Of a DNA stretch of 64,000 bases, positions 27,344 through 36,259 are shown piece after piece (the first letter of the stretch is position 1; the number at the start of each line of letters is the position of its first letter). A model generated the notes under the pieces. The model was given only the letters and a program-made list of their open reading frames with translations. It ran no database searches and was not told the origin of the DNA. The translations under genes were made by a program, and so were the position numbers. Origin of the DNA: JACMLD01 sp044227095 (lineage in GTDB: Bacteria; Bacteroidota; Bacteroidia; Chitinophagales; Chitinophagaceae); contig JBGAFV010000001.1 of NCBI GenBank assembly GCA_044227095.1, positions 4,588,001 through 4,652,000 of the forward strand, written 5' to 3'.

Positions 27344-29923
27344 ATGAAAAAACATTTACTTCTTGCAGGTTTATGCATTTCAGCTTTTTTTACCGGTGCA
27401 TTTGCCCAGAACATTGTTGCCGGCAGAATGAACGAAGTCTTTCTTAAATCAACTGTATCAAGCTCCGGTTTAACCACCCCGTGGGAAATTACGTATGGCC
27501 CTGACGGTTATCTGTGGGTAACGGATGCAAAAGCATACAAGGTCTTCCGGATAAATCTTTCAACAAATGTGAAGACGCAGATTCTCGATCTTAGTGATGT
27601 AGGCTCTTTTACACCGGCTTCTTTTAAAAGGACTTTTAGCAGTTCGCAAAACCCGTGGCCGCAAGGTGGCCTAGCGGGATTGGCCATTCACCCGGATTTT
27701 ATGAACCCGGTGACGCCAAAAAAATATGTCTATATTTCTTATGTTAGAAAATACGATAGTGCCTCTGTTACCACTAATGGAGGATACTTTTTTAAAAACA
27801 GCGTTGTAAGGTTTACATATAATACAGGCACTGGCTTGCTTGAATCACCTATTGCGATTTGCGATACCTTGCCCGGCAGCAGCGATCACAATTCCCAACG
27901 TATAATTATTATTCCGGTAAATGGTGTAAACTATTTAATGTACGCCTCAGGCGATATGGGAGCAGGACAATTAAGTAGCACAAAACGCGTAAACCGTGCA
28001 CAGGATCTTACAAGTTACCAAGGTAAGATACTCAGGTTTAATCTTGAGCCTGATGCAGACGCAGGTGCATACGACCAATGGATTCCAAATGATAACCCTT
28101 ACAATGGCGCCAGCCAGAGTGCAATATGGTGTACGGGTGTAAGAAACAACCAGGGTTTTGCGTATGATAGTGTTAGAAACATATTGTACGGTTCCTCGCA
28201 TGGGCCTTACAGTGATGATGAAGTAAATATAATAGACTCATTAAAAAATTACGGTCACCCTGATGTTATTGGTAAAGCATCTGATGAAAATTATGCCAAT
28301 TCAAATGCAGGCGCAAATTCGGGCTCAACGCTTCCGATAATTACAAGCGAAGTTGCCAATGCCAATGCAATTGGTTTTAGGTACAGAGATCCGCTTTTTA
28401 CCGGCTATCCTACAGACCAGACTACCATACATAATATATGGGTTACAAATCCGGGCAATAATACCTGGCCGTCTGAAGCATGGTCGGGACTGGGATTATA
28501 TAATTACAGTGCTATACCCGGCTGGAAAAATTCATTATTGCTTGCAGGACTGAAATGGGGAAGACTTATCCGTCTTAAACTTGATGCTAACGGAACCGCT
28601 ACTTACCCTTCTAATGCAACATCAGACACAGTAATTAATTTTGATGGTACACCACGTTACCGCGATATGGCTATCAGTCCCGACGGAAGGGATATTTATA
28701 TAGCGTACGATAATTCAAATTCAGGCGCAGCACCTACAGGATCAAATAATCCCTCGCTCCCCGCTTGCTTAAGCTGTATACAAAAATTTACATTTTTAGG
28801 ATATAACACCTCTGGAGGTACAAGCTCAATTCCAACAAGCATTGCAATTGCACCAGGCATTGCCAATGTTTGCCAGAATGCCAATAACATTACTATAGAT
28901 GCAACTAATAACACACTCTGGGTTCCAATAACAGATACATCAGGAAATATTGTGGCAGAAATAAACGCAAATGGAAATAACCTCGGTATAGTTACTACAT
29001 CACTATATACAAAATCCGGTGCAGTAAGAGAAACAAATACAAGCCACACACTTTATTTAAATAGGAACCTTACCATTACTCCGCAAACACAGCCATCAAC
29101 GGCAGTAAGTGTTCGCTTATACCTAACCAATGCTGAATTTAATTCATTAAAAACAGCCACTAATTCTTTAAGCCAGCCAAGTGGCGTAAATACTCCTACA
29201 GATCTTGCCATTTTTAAAAATAGTGATGCAGGATGTCCTACTGTGATGGGAATAATCGCCAGTCCAATTTCAACTACCAACCAGGCAGCATTCGGAGCTA
29301 CCGGCTATGTTGTACAGGCAAATATCAATTCCTTTTCTACATTTTATATGGCAAATGTAAGTGCTACGCTTTCACTCAACCTTATATCTTTTACAGGAAC
29401 TTTAAGTGATGATGTTGCAAAATTGAAATGGATAACTGACAATGAAAAAAACACCAGCAGTTTTACTATAGAACGCAGTCTAAACGGACAGGATTTTTAT
29501 TCAATCGGCTCAGTAGCGGCTAATAATACGCCAGGTCAGCAGCAATATGCTTATTCTGATGAAGACGTCAGCAAGCTTGTTTCTTCGGTTGTATATTACC
29601 GTTTGAAGATGATTGATATTGATGGAAAATATGGTTATTCGCAAGTGATAACATTAAACACTGCAGCTGGCAAAAATCGCATCAGCATTCACCCCAACCC
29701 TGTTATTAATAATGTAACAGTTGACGTTAATGCAGCAATTGCAGAAAAAGCCAACTGGAACATTACAGATATGTCTGGCAAAACCGTACTGCAGCATGGT
29801 GTGAATTTGATTAAAGGCAATAACACACTTAATATAGATTTAACCAAACTTGTTCCTGGCACATATTACCTGAAACTTGCAGGAAATAATATTAACCAGG
29901 CAGTTAAATTGCAAAAACAATAA
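27344..29923 (+). CDS. secreted PQQ-type glucose/sorbosone dehydrogenase-like protein with T9SS sorting domain
   Basis: An 859-residue protein. After a signal peptide (about 1-21), a six-bladed beta-propeller of the GSDH type spans about 35-480. Its motifs include LTTPWEITYGPDGYLWVTD, GLAGLAIHPDF, SSDHNSQRI, GKILRFNLE, GVRNNQGFAYD and HGPYSDDEVNIID, the usual Arg/His positions near PQQ and the active site. A beta-rich region and an Fn3-like linker follow, then a T9SS sorting domain (last ~75 residues). It is predicted to oxidise sugars at the cell surface if PQQ is available; no PQQ synthesis gene is in the window. Confidence 0.85.
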   Translation: MKKHLLLAGLCISAFFTGAFAQNIVAGRMNEVFLKSTVSSSGLTTPWEITYGPDGYLWVTDAKAYKVFRINLSTNVKTQILDLSDVGSFTPASFKRTFSSSQNPWPQGGLAGLAIHPDFMNPVTPKKYVYISYVRKYDSASVTTNGGYFFKNSVVRFTYNTGTGLLESPIAICDTLPGSSDHNSQRIIIIPVNGVNYLMYASGDMGAGQLSSTKRVNRAQDLTSYQGKILRFNLEPDADAGAYDQWIPNDNPYNGASQSAIWCTGVRNNQGFAYDSVRNILYGSSHGPYSDDEVNIIDSLKNYGHPDVIGKASDENYANSNAGANSGSTLPIITSEVANANAIGFRYRDPLFTGYPTDQTTIHNIWVTNPGNNTWPSEAWSGLGLYNYSAIPGWKNSLLLAGLKWGRLIRLKLDANGTATYPSNATSDTVINFDGTPRYRDMAISPDGRDIYIAYDNSNSGAAPTGSNNPSLPACLSCIQKFTFLGYNTSGGTSSIPTSIAIAPGIANVCQNANNITIDATNNTLWVPITDTSGNIVAEINANGNNLGIVTTSLYTKSGAVRETNTSHTLYLNRNLTITPQTQPSTAVSVRLYLTNAEFNSLKTATNSLSQPSGVNTPTDLAIFKNSDAGCPTVMGIIASPISTTNQAAFGATGYVVQANINSFSTFYMANVSATLSLNLISFTGTLSDDVAKLKWITDNEKNTSSFTIERSLNGQDFYSIGSVAANNTPGQQQYAYSDEDVSKLVSSVVYYRLKMIDIDGKYGYSQVITLNTAAGKNRISIHPNPVINNVTVDVNAAIAEKANWNITDMSGKTVLQHGVNLIKGNNTLNIDLTKLVPGTYYLKLAGNNINQAVKLQKQ

Positions 29924-29946
29924 ACAGTATTTAGATTTTAGTATTC

Positions 29947-30084
29947 AGTATATAGTATTTAGACGTTGTCAAAAAAAGGCAAGTCTAAATACTATATACT
30001 TCTTTTATATCCTCAGGTCTCAATACTAAATATTGAATACTTAACACTCTCTTTTAGCAAGTCTCAATACTAAATACTACATAC
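29947..30084. repeat. inverted and direct repeats between convergent genes
   Basis: A perfect 18-bp inverted repeat, AGTATATAGTATTTAGAC (29947-29964) with its complement (29983-30000), is followed by several direct copies of CTCAATACTAAATA-type sequence to about 30084. This TAGTATTTAG-like DNA fills the gap between the dehydrogenase and the START-domain gene. The 18-bp hairpin could stop transcription from either side, but it has no T-run. Confidence 0.6.
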
Positions 30085-30091
30085 TAAATAC

Positions 30092-30742
30092 TCACTCTTT
30101 AATAAAAGGAAGAACAGCGGTGCTGTATACCGGCTTCTTAACCTGCTCACGCAATTTTACAAAAGTTTCATAAGGCCCTTTTGCAGCAAACATATTTACA
30201 AGCCATGCGGGAACAGAGCCACCTATGTCTGCTTCAAGTATATATTCAATCTTTACCTGGCCATTCTGCATTGGCGTAATCAGCCATTTAGAAAATGAAC
30301 GCTGTATGCGTACAATGTTTTTATATTCAGGAAGAGAAGTTGGTTTATTATAGCCAATTACAGAAACTACTTTTGTTTTAGGATCCTGTGTTACAGAAAG
30401 CAATACAATAAAATCTCGGTTATTAACAGGCCAGGGTATGGCTATTTCAGAATAATATAATAACTCAGAAGGACTGATTTGTTTTAATAAGTTAATCTTT
30501 TTTGTAGCATATACCCAATCTGAAGATCCGTTTATATCTAGCAAAACCGCAGTTAACTTTGTAAGCGTTGTATTAATTGTACAAACAGTCTTAACCGCTT
30601 TTAACGGAGACTGCTCCATCAGCTTTGTATACACTTTAATACCATCTTTATCCTGCTTCTCCTCCCAATCTTTTTGCGCAAAGGCAGAGGAAGAAATAAA
30701 AAGCAACATAAATCCCGTTTCAAACAACCATTTTCCTTTCAT
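30092..30742 (-). CDS. secreted START-domain (SRPBCC) protein
   Basis: A 216-residue protein from Met at 30742 (Met four codons upstream is also possible). A signal peptide with cleavage near AFAQ precedes a START/SRPBCC fold of about 190 residues, recognised by DWEEKQDKDGIKVYTK at the start, DWVYATKKINLLKQIS, YYSEIAIPWPVNNRDFIVLL in the middle and EADIGGSVPAWLVNMFAAKGPYETFVKLRE at the end. Bacteroidota members are periplasmic or outer-membrane-associated proteins thought to bind lipids; the ligand is unknown. It lies behind the terminator of the esterase gene, so it is probably a separate transcript. Confidence 0.8.
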   Translation of the reverse strand: MKGKWLFETGFMLLFISSSAFAQKDWEEKQDKDGIKVYTKLMEQSPLKAVKTVCTINTTLTKLTAVLLDINGSSDWVYATKKINLLKQISPSELLYYSEIAIPWPVNNRDFIVLLSVTQDPKTKVVSVIGYNKPTSLPEYKNIVRIQRSFSKWLITPMQNGQVKIEYILEADIGGSVPAWLVNMFAAKGPYETFVKLREQVKKPVYSTAVLPFIKE

Positions 30743-30822
30743 ACTTATCCCCACTAACAGTTATACAAAAGATTTGTTTGGTGAAAAGTAAGCTAATTTG
30801 ATTAGCCGGGAAAATACAAATT

Positions 30823-30850
30823 AAAAAGCCGCTGATGATAGGCGGCTTTT
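30823..30850 (-). terminator. intrinsic terminator after the CE1-like esterase gene
   Basis: On the minus strand AAAAGCCGC pairs with GCGGCTTTT around a short loop, followed by T-rich DNA. It lies 27 bases after the esterase stop and probably ends the polysaccharide-locus transcript. Confidence 0.75.
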
Positions 30851-30876
30851 GAGGTTTAATGGCTTACGGCTGCTTT

Positions 30877-32013
30877 TCATCGGAATAATAGTGGCGCAAA
30901 AAAGGCAAGATACCTGCGTGTAAACACAAATGAATGTGCTCCGGGAAATTCCTGGTACTTATATTTAATGCCATACTTATCAAACATTGCCAACATAGCT
31001 TTATTATTTACAGCAGTAAGGTTATCATCTTTGCCCTTCCCAATATAAAAAAGCTTGAACTGGTTTATTGCGGGATTCTTAAACACATCACTATACTTCT
31101 CGTTTATTTCTTTTATTGAATTAGGAAAGAAACCGGTTCCCATTGGGCATACATAACCGAATTTCTCAGGGTTCCATAAAGCCGTGTTAAGTGTTTGAAT
31201 TCCTCCCATAGAAAAGCCTGCAATAGCCCTGTCTTCTCTTTTAGACGAAACCGGGTAAGTTTTTTCTACAAAAGGAATGATATCTTCCAGCAAATCTTTA
31301 CAAAAAGGATCCTGCGAAGGGCCAGTGCCCATTGAAATGCCTTTTGCAGGTGTATGGCCCGAAGGCATTACAACAATCATATCTTTCAATTTGCCGGCTG
31401 CATATAAATTATCGAGGATAAGGTTTGCTTTTGCAGCACCCGTCCACGATAAATCATTATCACCTCCTCCATGTAACAAATACAATACAGGCAGTTTGCC
31501 TTTCATATTCTCAAAACCTGGGGGTAGGTATACATGCATCCTGCGCTCTGCATTTAAAGAATTGGAATGATACAACACACTTTCCAGTCTTCCATGCGGT
31601 ACATTCTTCAATGCAAAAAAATCTGTTTCAGGGCTTTTAATTATAAAATAATTAAACAGGCCGTTTGGGTTTTCTTTAAAATCAGGATTTCTTGTATCCA
31701 TCACATTCACACCATCTACATTAAAACCATAAGTATAAGAATCTGGCGGAACAGGATTGCACGTAAAAGACCAAACACCATCACCACGGTTAACAAGTTT
31801 TCCTGCAGGTGCGCCCATCATAAAATCGCCGCCTACAGTTACCGTATCCGCTTTTGGGGCATAAATACTAAACGTAACGCTATTATCAGTATTTACATGT
31901 ACAGATTGCAATGTATCATTTATGGTAATTGCACGTGGAGGAAATTGCGCAGCGCAATATTTTGTCTCCATTAAAAATAAGAAACAAAAAAGAGTAAGTT
32001 TTACTTTATTCAT
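30877..32013 (-). CDS. CE1-family esterase with N-terminal CBM48-like domain
   Basis: A 378-residue protein from ATG 32013 (a GTG at 32043 would overlap the preceding stop by 4 bases). A signal peptide (about 1-22) and an early-set/CBM48-like beta-sandwich (about 35-125: VTFSIYAPKADTVTVGGDF, GVWSFTCNPVPPDSYTYGFNVDG) are followed by an esterase-D/feruloyl-esterase alpha/beta-hydrolase. The nucleophile is S268 in AGFSMGG, with D329/D330 as likely acid and H360 in PGAHSF. It removes acyl groups (acetyl or feruloyl) from polysaccharides. It is the last gene of the polysaccharide locus, directly behind a second esterase. Confidence 0.88.
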   Translation of the reverse strand: MNKVKLTLFCFLFLMETKYCAAQFPPRAITINDTLQSVHVNTDNSVTFSIYAPKADTVTVGGDFMMGAPAGKLVNRGDGVWSFTCNPVPPDSYTYGFNVDGVNVMDTRNPDFKENPNGLFNYFIIKSPETDFFALKNVPHGRLESVLYHSNSLNAERRMHVYLPPGFENMKGKLPVLYLLHGGGDNDLSWTGAAKANLILDNLYAAGKLKDMIVVMPSGHTPAKGISMGTGPSQDPFCKDLLEDIIPFVEKTYPVSSKREDRAIAGFSMGGIQTLNTALWNPEKFGYVCPMGTGFFPNSIKEINEKYSDVFKNPAINQFKLFYIGKGKDDNLTAVNNKAMLAMFDKYGIKYKYQEFPGAHSFVFTRRYLAFFAPLLFR

Positions 32014-32039
32014 TGTGTATTTTATTAAGATTAAAACTT

Positions 32040-32954
32040 TCACCTGAACAAATGCTGTGAGAAAAAATAAAGATCATTTGCCCACATTTCAATATTATGT
32101 TCGCCGCCGGGTTGTATATGGTATACATGAGGCACATTGTTTTCTTTAAGATAGCGGTGCAATCCCTGGCTTATACTGATAAGGCCATCCTTGCTGCCAC
32201 ATGAAATATAAAGAAACTTCAGTTTTTTTGATGTTTCAGCAGGAGAAGGCACAAGCTCAACAGGTCTTCTTGTATTTGGGGCTGAAGAAAAACCGCCTAC
32301 CCACGCAAATTCATTGAGGTTGCCAAGACCAAAATCTAGCGATTGTCCACCACCCATTGAAAAACCTGCAATAGCCCGGTTCTCCTGATCTTTTTTTACA
32401 GGGTAGCTTGCCTCAATAAAAGGCATCAGATCATTAAGGAGATCTTTTTCAAAATTTGTAAATGCCTGTATTTTTTCAGGCGCAAATATGTTTCCCGTAT
32501 CCGCATCATTTTTCATAGCACGGCCGTTAGGAAAAACAATAATCATCGGCATAAGCTTTTTATCGGCATATAAATTATCAAGAATAGCATCTGTTGCAGC
32601 ATACCTGAACCATTCTTTTTCGTTGCCACCGATACCATGTAACAAGTACAATACAGGGTATTTATTTTTTGGAGAATAACCTGGAGGCGTATACACAAGC
32701 AGCTTACGTTTATTGCCAACCGTTTTTGATTCGTACTGAACTGAATCAATTTTTCCATGTTGTATATTATCTCGTTTCTTATCAAATCCAACAGGTGCAT
32801 GTATAAAAGCAGCAGTATCTTCTGCAGCAAGTGTAATAGGCGACATTTCACGCCGCTGTGCAACAGACTTATTTGCAAATGGAACAATAAGCAATAAAAA
32901 GAGAAATTTTAAAAGCCAAGTCTTGTGTTTAAAAACAACTGTAATATTGTACAT
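32040..32954 (-). CDS. CE1-family esterase (feruloyl/acetyl esterase type)
   Basis: A 304-residue secreted esterase. The frame opens at 33077 inside the neighbouring gene, so the ATG at 32954, which starts a hydrophobic signal (cleavage near SVAQ, ~33), is used. The catalytic set is S199 in AGFSMGG, D256 in CGSKDG and H286 in GGEHN; LYLLHGIGG is the oxyanion loop. Unlike its neighbour it lacks a CBM48-like domain. Two adjacent CE1 enzymes suggest an esterified target glycan. It lies downstream of the GH35-like gene. Confidence 0.88.
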   Translation of the reverse strand: MYNITVVFKHKTWLLKFLFLLLIVPFANKSVAQRREMSPITLAAEDTAAFIHAPVGFDKKRDNIQHGKIDSVQYESKTVGNKRKLLVYTPPGYSPKNKYPVLYLLHGIGGNEKEWFRYAATDAILDNLYADKKLMPMIIVFPNGRAMKNDADTGNIFAPEKIQAFTNFEKDLLNDLMPFIEASYPVKKDQENRAIAGFSMGGGQSLDFGLGNLNEFAWVGGFSSAPNTRRPVELVPSPAETSKKLKFLYISCGSKDGLISISQGLHRYLKENNVPHVYHIQPGGEHNIEMWANDLYFFSQHLFR

Positions 32955-32988
32955 GATTGCATTTTTAAAAAATGATACCCCTTGGTTG

Positions 32989-34620
32989 TTATTCGTATTT
33001 ATAAACAGAACATTTTTCAATACTTTGCCTGAAGAATGCAAAACGCCATGCACGTCCCTGGTCGTTTTCGTCGCCATTTAATCTTCGTCCCGGAACCCAT
33101 GTATTATTCGTAAATACGCCTTCATCAACAGTATTAATCCCTACAATAATCTTGCTGTCTTTTTCAAGCGGATAAAATCGTACCCTAAAACCACTACCAG
33201 CCCCAATGAATTTATTAGGACCATCATCTGTCATTACAATACCATAACCAAGTTTGGCCCGGTGACCAAAAATTTCATCTAATGATATTTCAACTTTATA
33301 ACCACCAAGCATAAGTGTAACAGAAGGATTTTTTTCGTCTACAACAAAGCCAACAATTTCTCCTTTAGCTTGCTTCTCTGTAATTATAGGGCTAAGCTGT
33401 TGCAGCAAATCATAACTTTTTCCCAAAGCTGCATCGCTCTTAAGATGATCAATTCCAAAAGGTGAAACACCAATAGCATTGTATTTTCCAACAGCAATAA
33501 ATACATTGCGTGCGCCATCTTCGCCACTGTTCATTTCTGGTATAAAAAGTGGATTATTTCGTTGTGTGAAAAGACGGCAACGTTCATCATATTCGCTTAC
33601 ATAAACATCGGGTGATAATATATCAATGTTAGGCGCACCAGCAAGCCATATATCAAATACATGCGCAAGCGGCCCACCGCTTGGATAATTGCCCGGCTTT
33701 GGGTTATCGCCCTGATTTAACCAAGCATTGGTGTACATAGGAATAGGATATTCTTTTTTGCCTTCAACAATTACCTTGTTTACATAACGGGCATAGTTCC
33801 ACGCCATGAATATTTCATCAGTTCCATCGCCTTTGCCAAACAACTCTTCCCAGTTGCCTGAAGTTTTTGATCCGCTTTTTTCCCATTTGTCTTTTATTTC
33901 CGGAACAAGTACATTTTTGTTTTTAACGAGATAATCAATAAGCTCTTTAGGAACAGCAGCAGCATAAGCCGCATTTGCAGCGGCAGAACGATCCATTGAA
34001 TCATCAAGAATACCAACTTCATTCTCCACTTGCATCATCAATACAGTATGGTTTATCCCATCAAACTCTTTGATGTGTTTCATTACTGCGGCAAAAGCTT
34101 TTGCATCTGCCGCTGCGCTAACCATAGATAATGGAGACAAAACTTCCATTGTACGATCGCTGCCAATTTTAATGCGTGGATATTTTTTATAATTTTCTTT
34201 TACCCAGAGCGGCATATAGCTCGACATGCCATTTTTCCAACTGGCAAGCCAGAGAAATACAATGTGCATGTTCCTGCTTCTTGCATTCAGTATTAAACTA
34301 TCTATGAGTGAAAAATCAAATTTACCTTCCTGCGGTTCTACCAAATCCCACGACAAAGGCGTAAGTGAAGTATTAAAATGAAGATCAGACATCAACGGCC
34401 AAACCGGTTTCATGTAGGCCATGCTGGATGATGATGAATTGTTTAATTCGCCGCCAATAATTAAAAATGGCTTGCCGTCTACCATTAACTGTGTAGCATT
34501 TCCATTCTTTTGCAAACGAGGCATATTTCTGTCTGTACCTTGTGCCATGCAAACAGATCCTTTCATTAAGATTGATATAACAATCGTTAAAACAACTGTA
34601 CCCTGTTTTTTAATATTCAT
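32989..34620 (-). CDS. GH35-like beta-galactosidase (DUF5597 type)
   Basis: A 543-residue secreted protein from ATG 34620 (signal peptide ends near CMAQ, ~27). It is a TIM barrel with LMVDGKPFLIIGGELNNSS at the start, acid/base E201 in QVENEVG and nucleophile candidate E362 in FIPEMNSG, consistent with clan GH-A and the GH35 family, followed by the DUF5597-like C-terminal beta domain (KQAKGEIVGFVVDEKNPSVTLMLGGYKVEI). It probably removes terminal beta-galactosyl units. It sits between the alpha-galactosidase and esterase genes in one direction. Confidence 0.85.
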   Translation of the reverse strand: MNIKKQGTVVLTIVISILMKGSVCMAQGTDRNMPRLQKNGNATQLMVDGKPFLIIGGELNNSSSSSMAYMKPVWPLMSDLHFNTSLTPLSWDLVEPQEGKFDFSLIDSLILNARSRNMHIVFLWLASWKNGMSSYMPLWVKENYKKYPRIKIGSDRTMEVLSPLSMVSAAADAKAFAAVMKHIKEFDGINHTVLMMQVENEVGILDDSMDRSAAANAAYAAAVPKELIDYLVKNKNVLVPEIKDKWEKSGSKTSGNWEELFGKGDGTDEIFMAWNYARYVNKVIVEGKKEYPIPMYTNAWLNQGDNPKPGNYPSGGPLAHVFDIWLAGAPNIDILSPDVYVSEYDERCRLFTQRNNPLFIPEMNSGEDGARNVFIAVGKYNAIGVSPFGIDHLKSDAALGKSYDLLQQLSPIITEKQAKGEIVGFVVDEKNPSVTLMLGGYKVEISLDEIFGHRAKLGYGIVMTDDGPNKFIGAGSGFRVRFYPLEKDSKIIVGINTVDEGVFTNNTWVPGRRLNGDENDQGRAWRFAFFRQSIEKCSVYKYE

Positions 34621-34715
34621 ACAATAGCAATTATTTACCACTTGTTCAGATTAATTGTCAATATAATTAATCATTAAAATCCTTGCTGCAAAACCATTCA
34701 AATTTCCATGTTGTT

Positions 34716-34799
34716 ATTTCATTACGGGCAGCATGCCAAAACTAAACTGCTATATGTATGAGAAAACGCTGAAAGAAAAAATGCTGCCCGTAATGAAAT
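34716..34799. repeat. 19-bp perfect inverted repeat between two glycosidase genes
   Basis: ATTTCATTACGGGCAGCAT (34716-34734) is perfectly complementary to 34781-34799, with a 46-base loop. It lies between the GH27 and GH35-like genes of one transcription direction and could be an RNA processing or attenuation hairpin, or a short REP-type element. There is no matching T-run on the minus strand for a standard terminator. Confidence 0.75.
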
Positions 34800-34819
34800 C
34801 GAAATATTTATTAACGGCG

Positions 34820-36178
34820 CTACATAGGCGTTAACCTGAAAATAGCTGCGCCGTGTTGATTAATTATTTGTTTGAATTCTTTTTTAAAAACGCCTGCCTC
34901 CTGCTTTTTCCACAAGTCTCTCACTTTCACTTTTTGCTTTATGCCAATGGCTGCAAAATCAATTGAAATTTCCTTGGGTATTTCATCAAGATTAAACAAA
35001 GCCACGTTCCAGTCTTTGCTATTGTTTACCTGGGACACCCATACCACTGAAGAATCTTTCCTGTACAACTGGTGGCTATTTGTGCTGTTTTGGTTTACGG
35101 CAATCACTTCATCGTTCGTAAGTAATGATGTTACATACGGTGTATTCTCTACCATATTTCCACCCATCATTAAAGGAGAACGGAAAATTGACCATAGGGT
35201 AAGATGTGTGCGTTGCTCATCTTCTGTAAGTTTAGAAAAACGCTCCTCTCCTTCTGGTCCGCGTTTAGAAATTTTTCCAATCTGGATCATATCTGCATCG
35301 GGCCAATGACCAGGGCCGGTTACTACAGACCATTGCGCACAATGCTCAAATTGTTTTTCAAGTTGTTTCCAGTTATCCCAGAAATCTCCCGAAATACGGT
35401 AGGCATTTGCGTTTTGCGTTTGGCTTTCGTTGTATTTAAATTGTTGCCCCGGAGAAAGACTCAGCACTATTGGCCTTCCGCATTGCTGAATAGCTTTGTG
35501 CACTGCTTCCACCTCCGACTGATAATAATTTCTAAGACTTGCGTCATCCATCTTTATGTAATCAACACCCCAGGAGGCATAGAGGTTAATGATAGAATTA
35601 TAATATTCCTGTGCACCTTCTTTTTTTAGATCTACACCCCACATATGGTTTAACCAGGGACAACCTAAAGTTGTATCAACCACCATTGATGCATCTACAT
35701 TTGTACCGAGCACTTTTGATTTTGCCCAAACAGCCTGTCTTGGTATACCACGCATAATATGAATGCCAAATTTTAAACCAAGTGAATGAACATAATCAGC
35801 CAATGGCTTAAAACCTTTTCCATCTCGTGCAGAAGGAAATTTTTTATCGTCGGGCATTAGTCGTCCGTATTCATCCATTGTAAGCCAGGGTATATAAGAA
35901 CCGTCTTTTAATCTTTGCTGAAATGGATTACCCACTGTACTTCCCGGCGGATTCGGATACGACCAGCAAAAATCAACAACAATATATTGCCAACCCAATT
36001 GCTTCATGTTTTTGGCCATATAGTCTGCATTCGCTTTTACTTCATCTTCATGCACAGCAGAACCAAAACTGTTATAACTATTCCAGCCCATCGGTGGTGT
36101 TGGCGCCAATTGTGCAGCATCCTGCGCATAAACTTTACCAACTAAAAACACACACAATAAAAGCTTACAGATCTTCAT
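34820..36178 (-). CDS. GH27 alpha-galactosidase
   Basis: A 452-residue secreted enzyme (signal peptide 1-18). It has the classic GH27 start TPPMGWNSYNSFG (27-39), nucleophile D211 in YIKMDD, and acid/base D265 in RISGDFWDNW, followed by the C-terminal beta domain. An insert of about 60 residues (LKDGSYIPWLTMDEYGRLMPDDKKF) is common in Bacteroidota members. It hydrolyses terminal alpha-galactosyl residues (or beta-arabinopyranosyl residues, as some members do). It follows SusD in the locus, after a hairpin at 36219-36251. Confidence 0.92.
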   Translation of the reverse strand: MKICKLLLCVFLVGKVYAQDAAQLAPTPPMGWNSYNSFGSAVHEDEVKANADYMAKNMKQLGWQYIVVDFCWSYPNPPGSTVGNPFQQRLKDGSYIPWLTMDEYGRLMPDDKKFPSARDGKGFKPLADYVHSLGLKFGIHIMRGIPRQAVWAKSKVLGTNVDASMVVDTTLGCPWLNHMWGVDLKKEGAQEYYNSIINLYASWGVDYIKMDDASLRNYYQSEVEAVHKAIQQCGRPIVLSLSPGQQFKYNESQTQNANAYRISGDFWDNWKQLEKQFEHCAQWSVVTGPGHWPDADMIQIGKISKRGPEGEERFSKLTEDEQRTHLTLWSIFRSPLMMGGNMVENTPYVTSLLTNDEVIAVNQNSTNSHQLYRKDSSVVWVSQVNNSKDWNVALFNLDEIPKEISIDFAAIGIKQKVKVRDLWKKQEAGVFKKEFKQIINQHGAAIFRLTPM

Positions 36179-36218
36179 AATTACCTTTTTAAATTTTCAG
36201 TTGAACACAAAAGAAAAG

Positions 36219-36251
36219 GAAGGATATTGCCGCTTGTCAGCAATATCCTTC
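36219..36251 (-). terminator. hairpin between susD and the alpha-galactosidase gene
   Basis: GAAGGATATTGC (36219-36230) pairs perfectly with GCAATATCCTTC (36240-36251). On the minus strand T-rich sequence follows. It could cause partial termination, keeping the transporter genes more highly expressed than the enzymes, as is common after susCD. Confidence 0.65.
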
Positions 36252-36259
36252 TGTATAAA

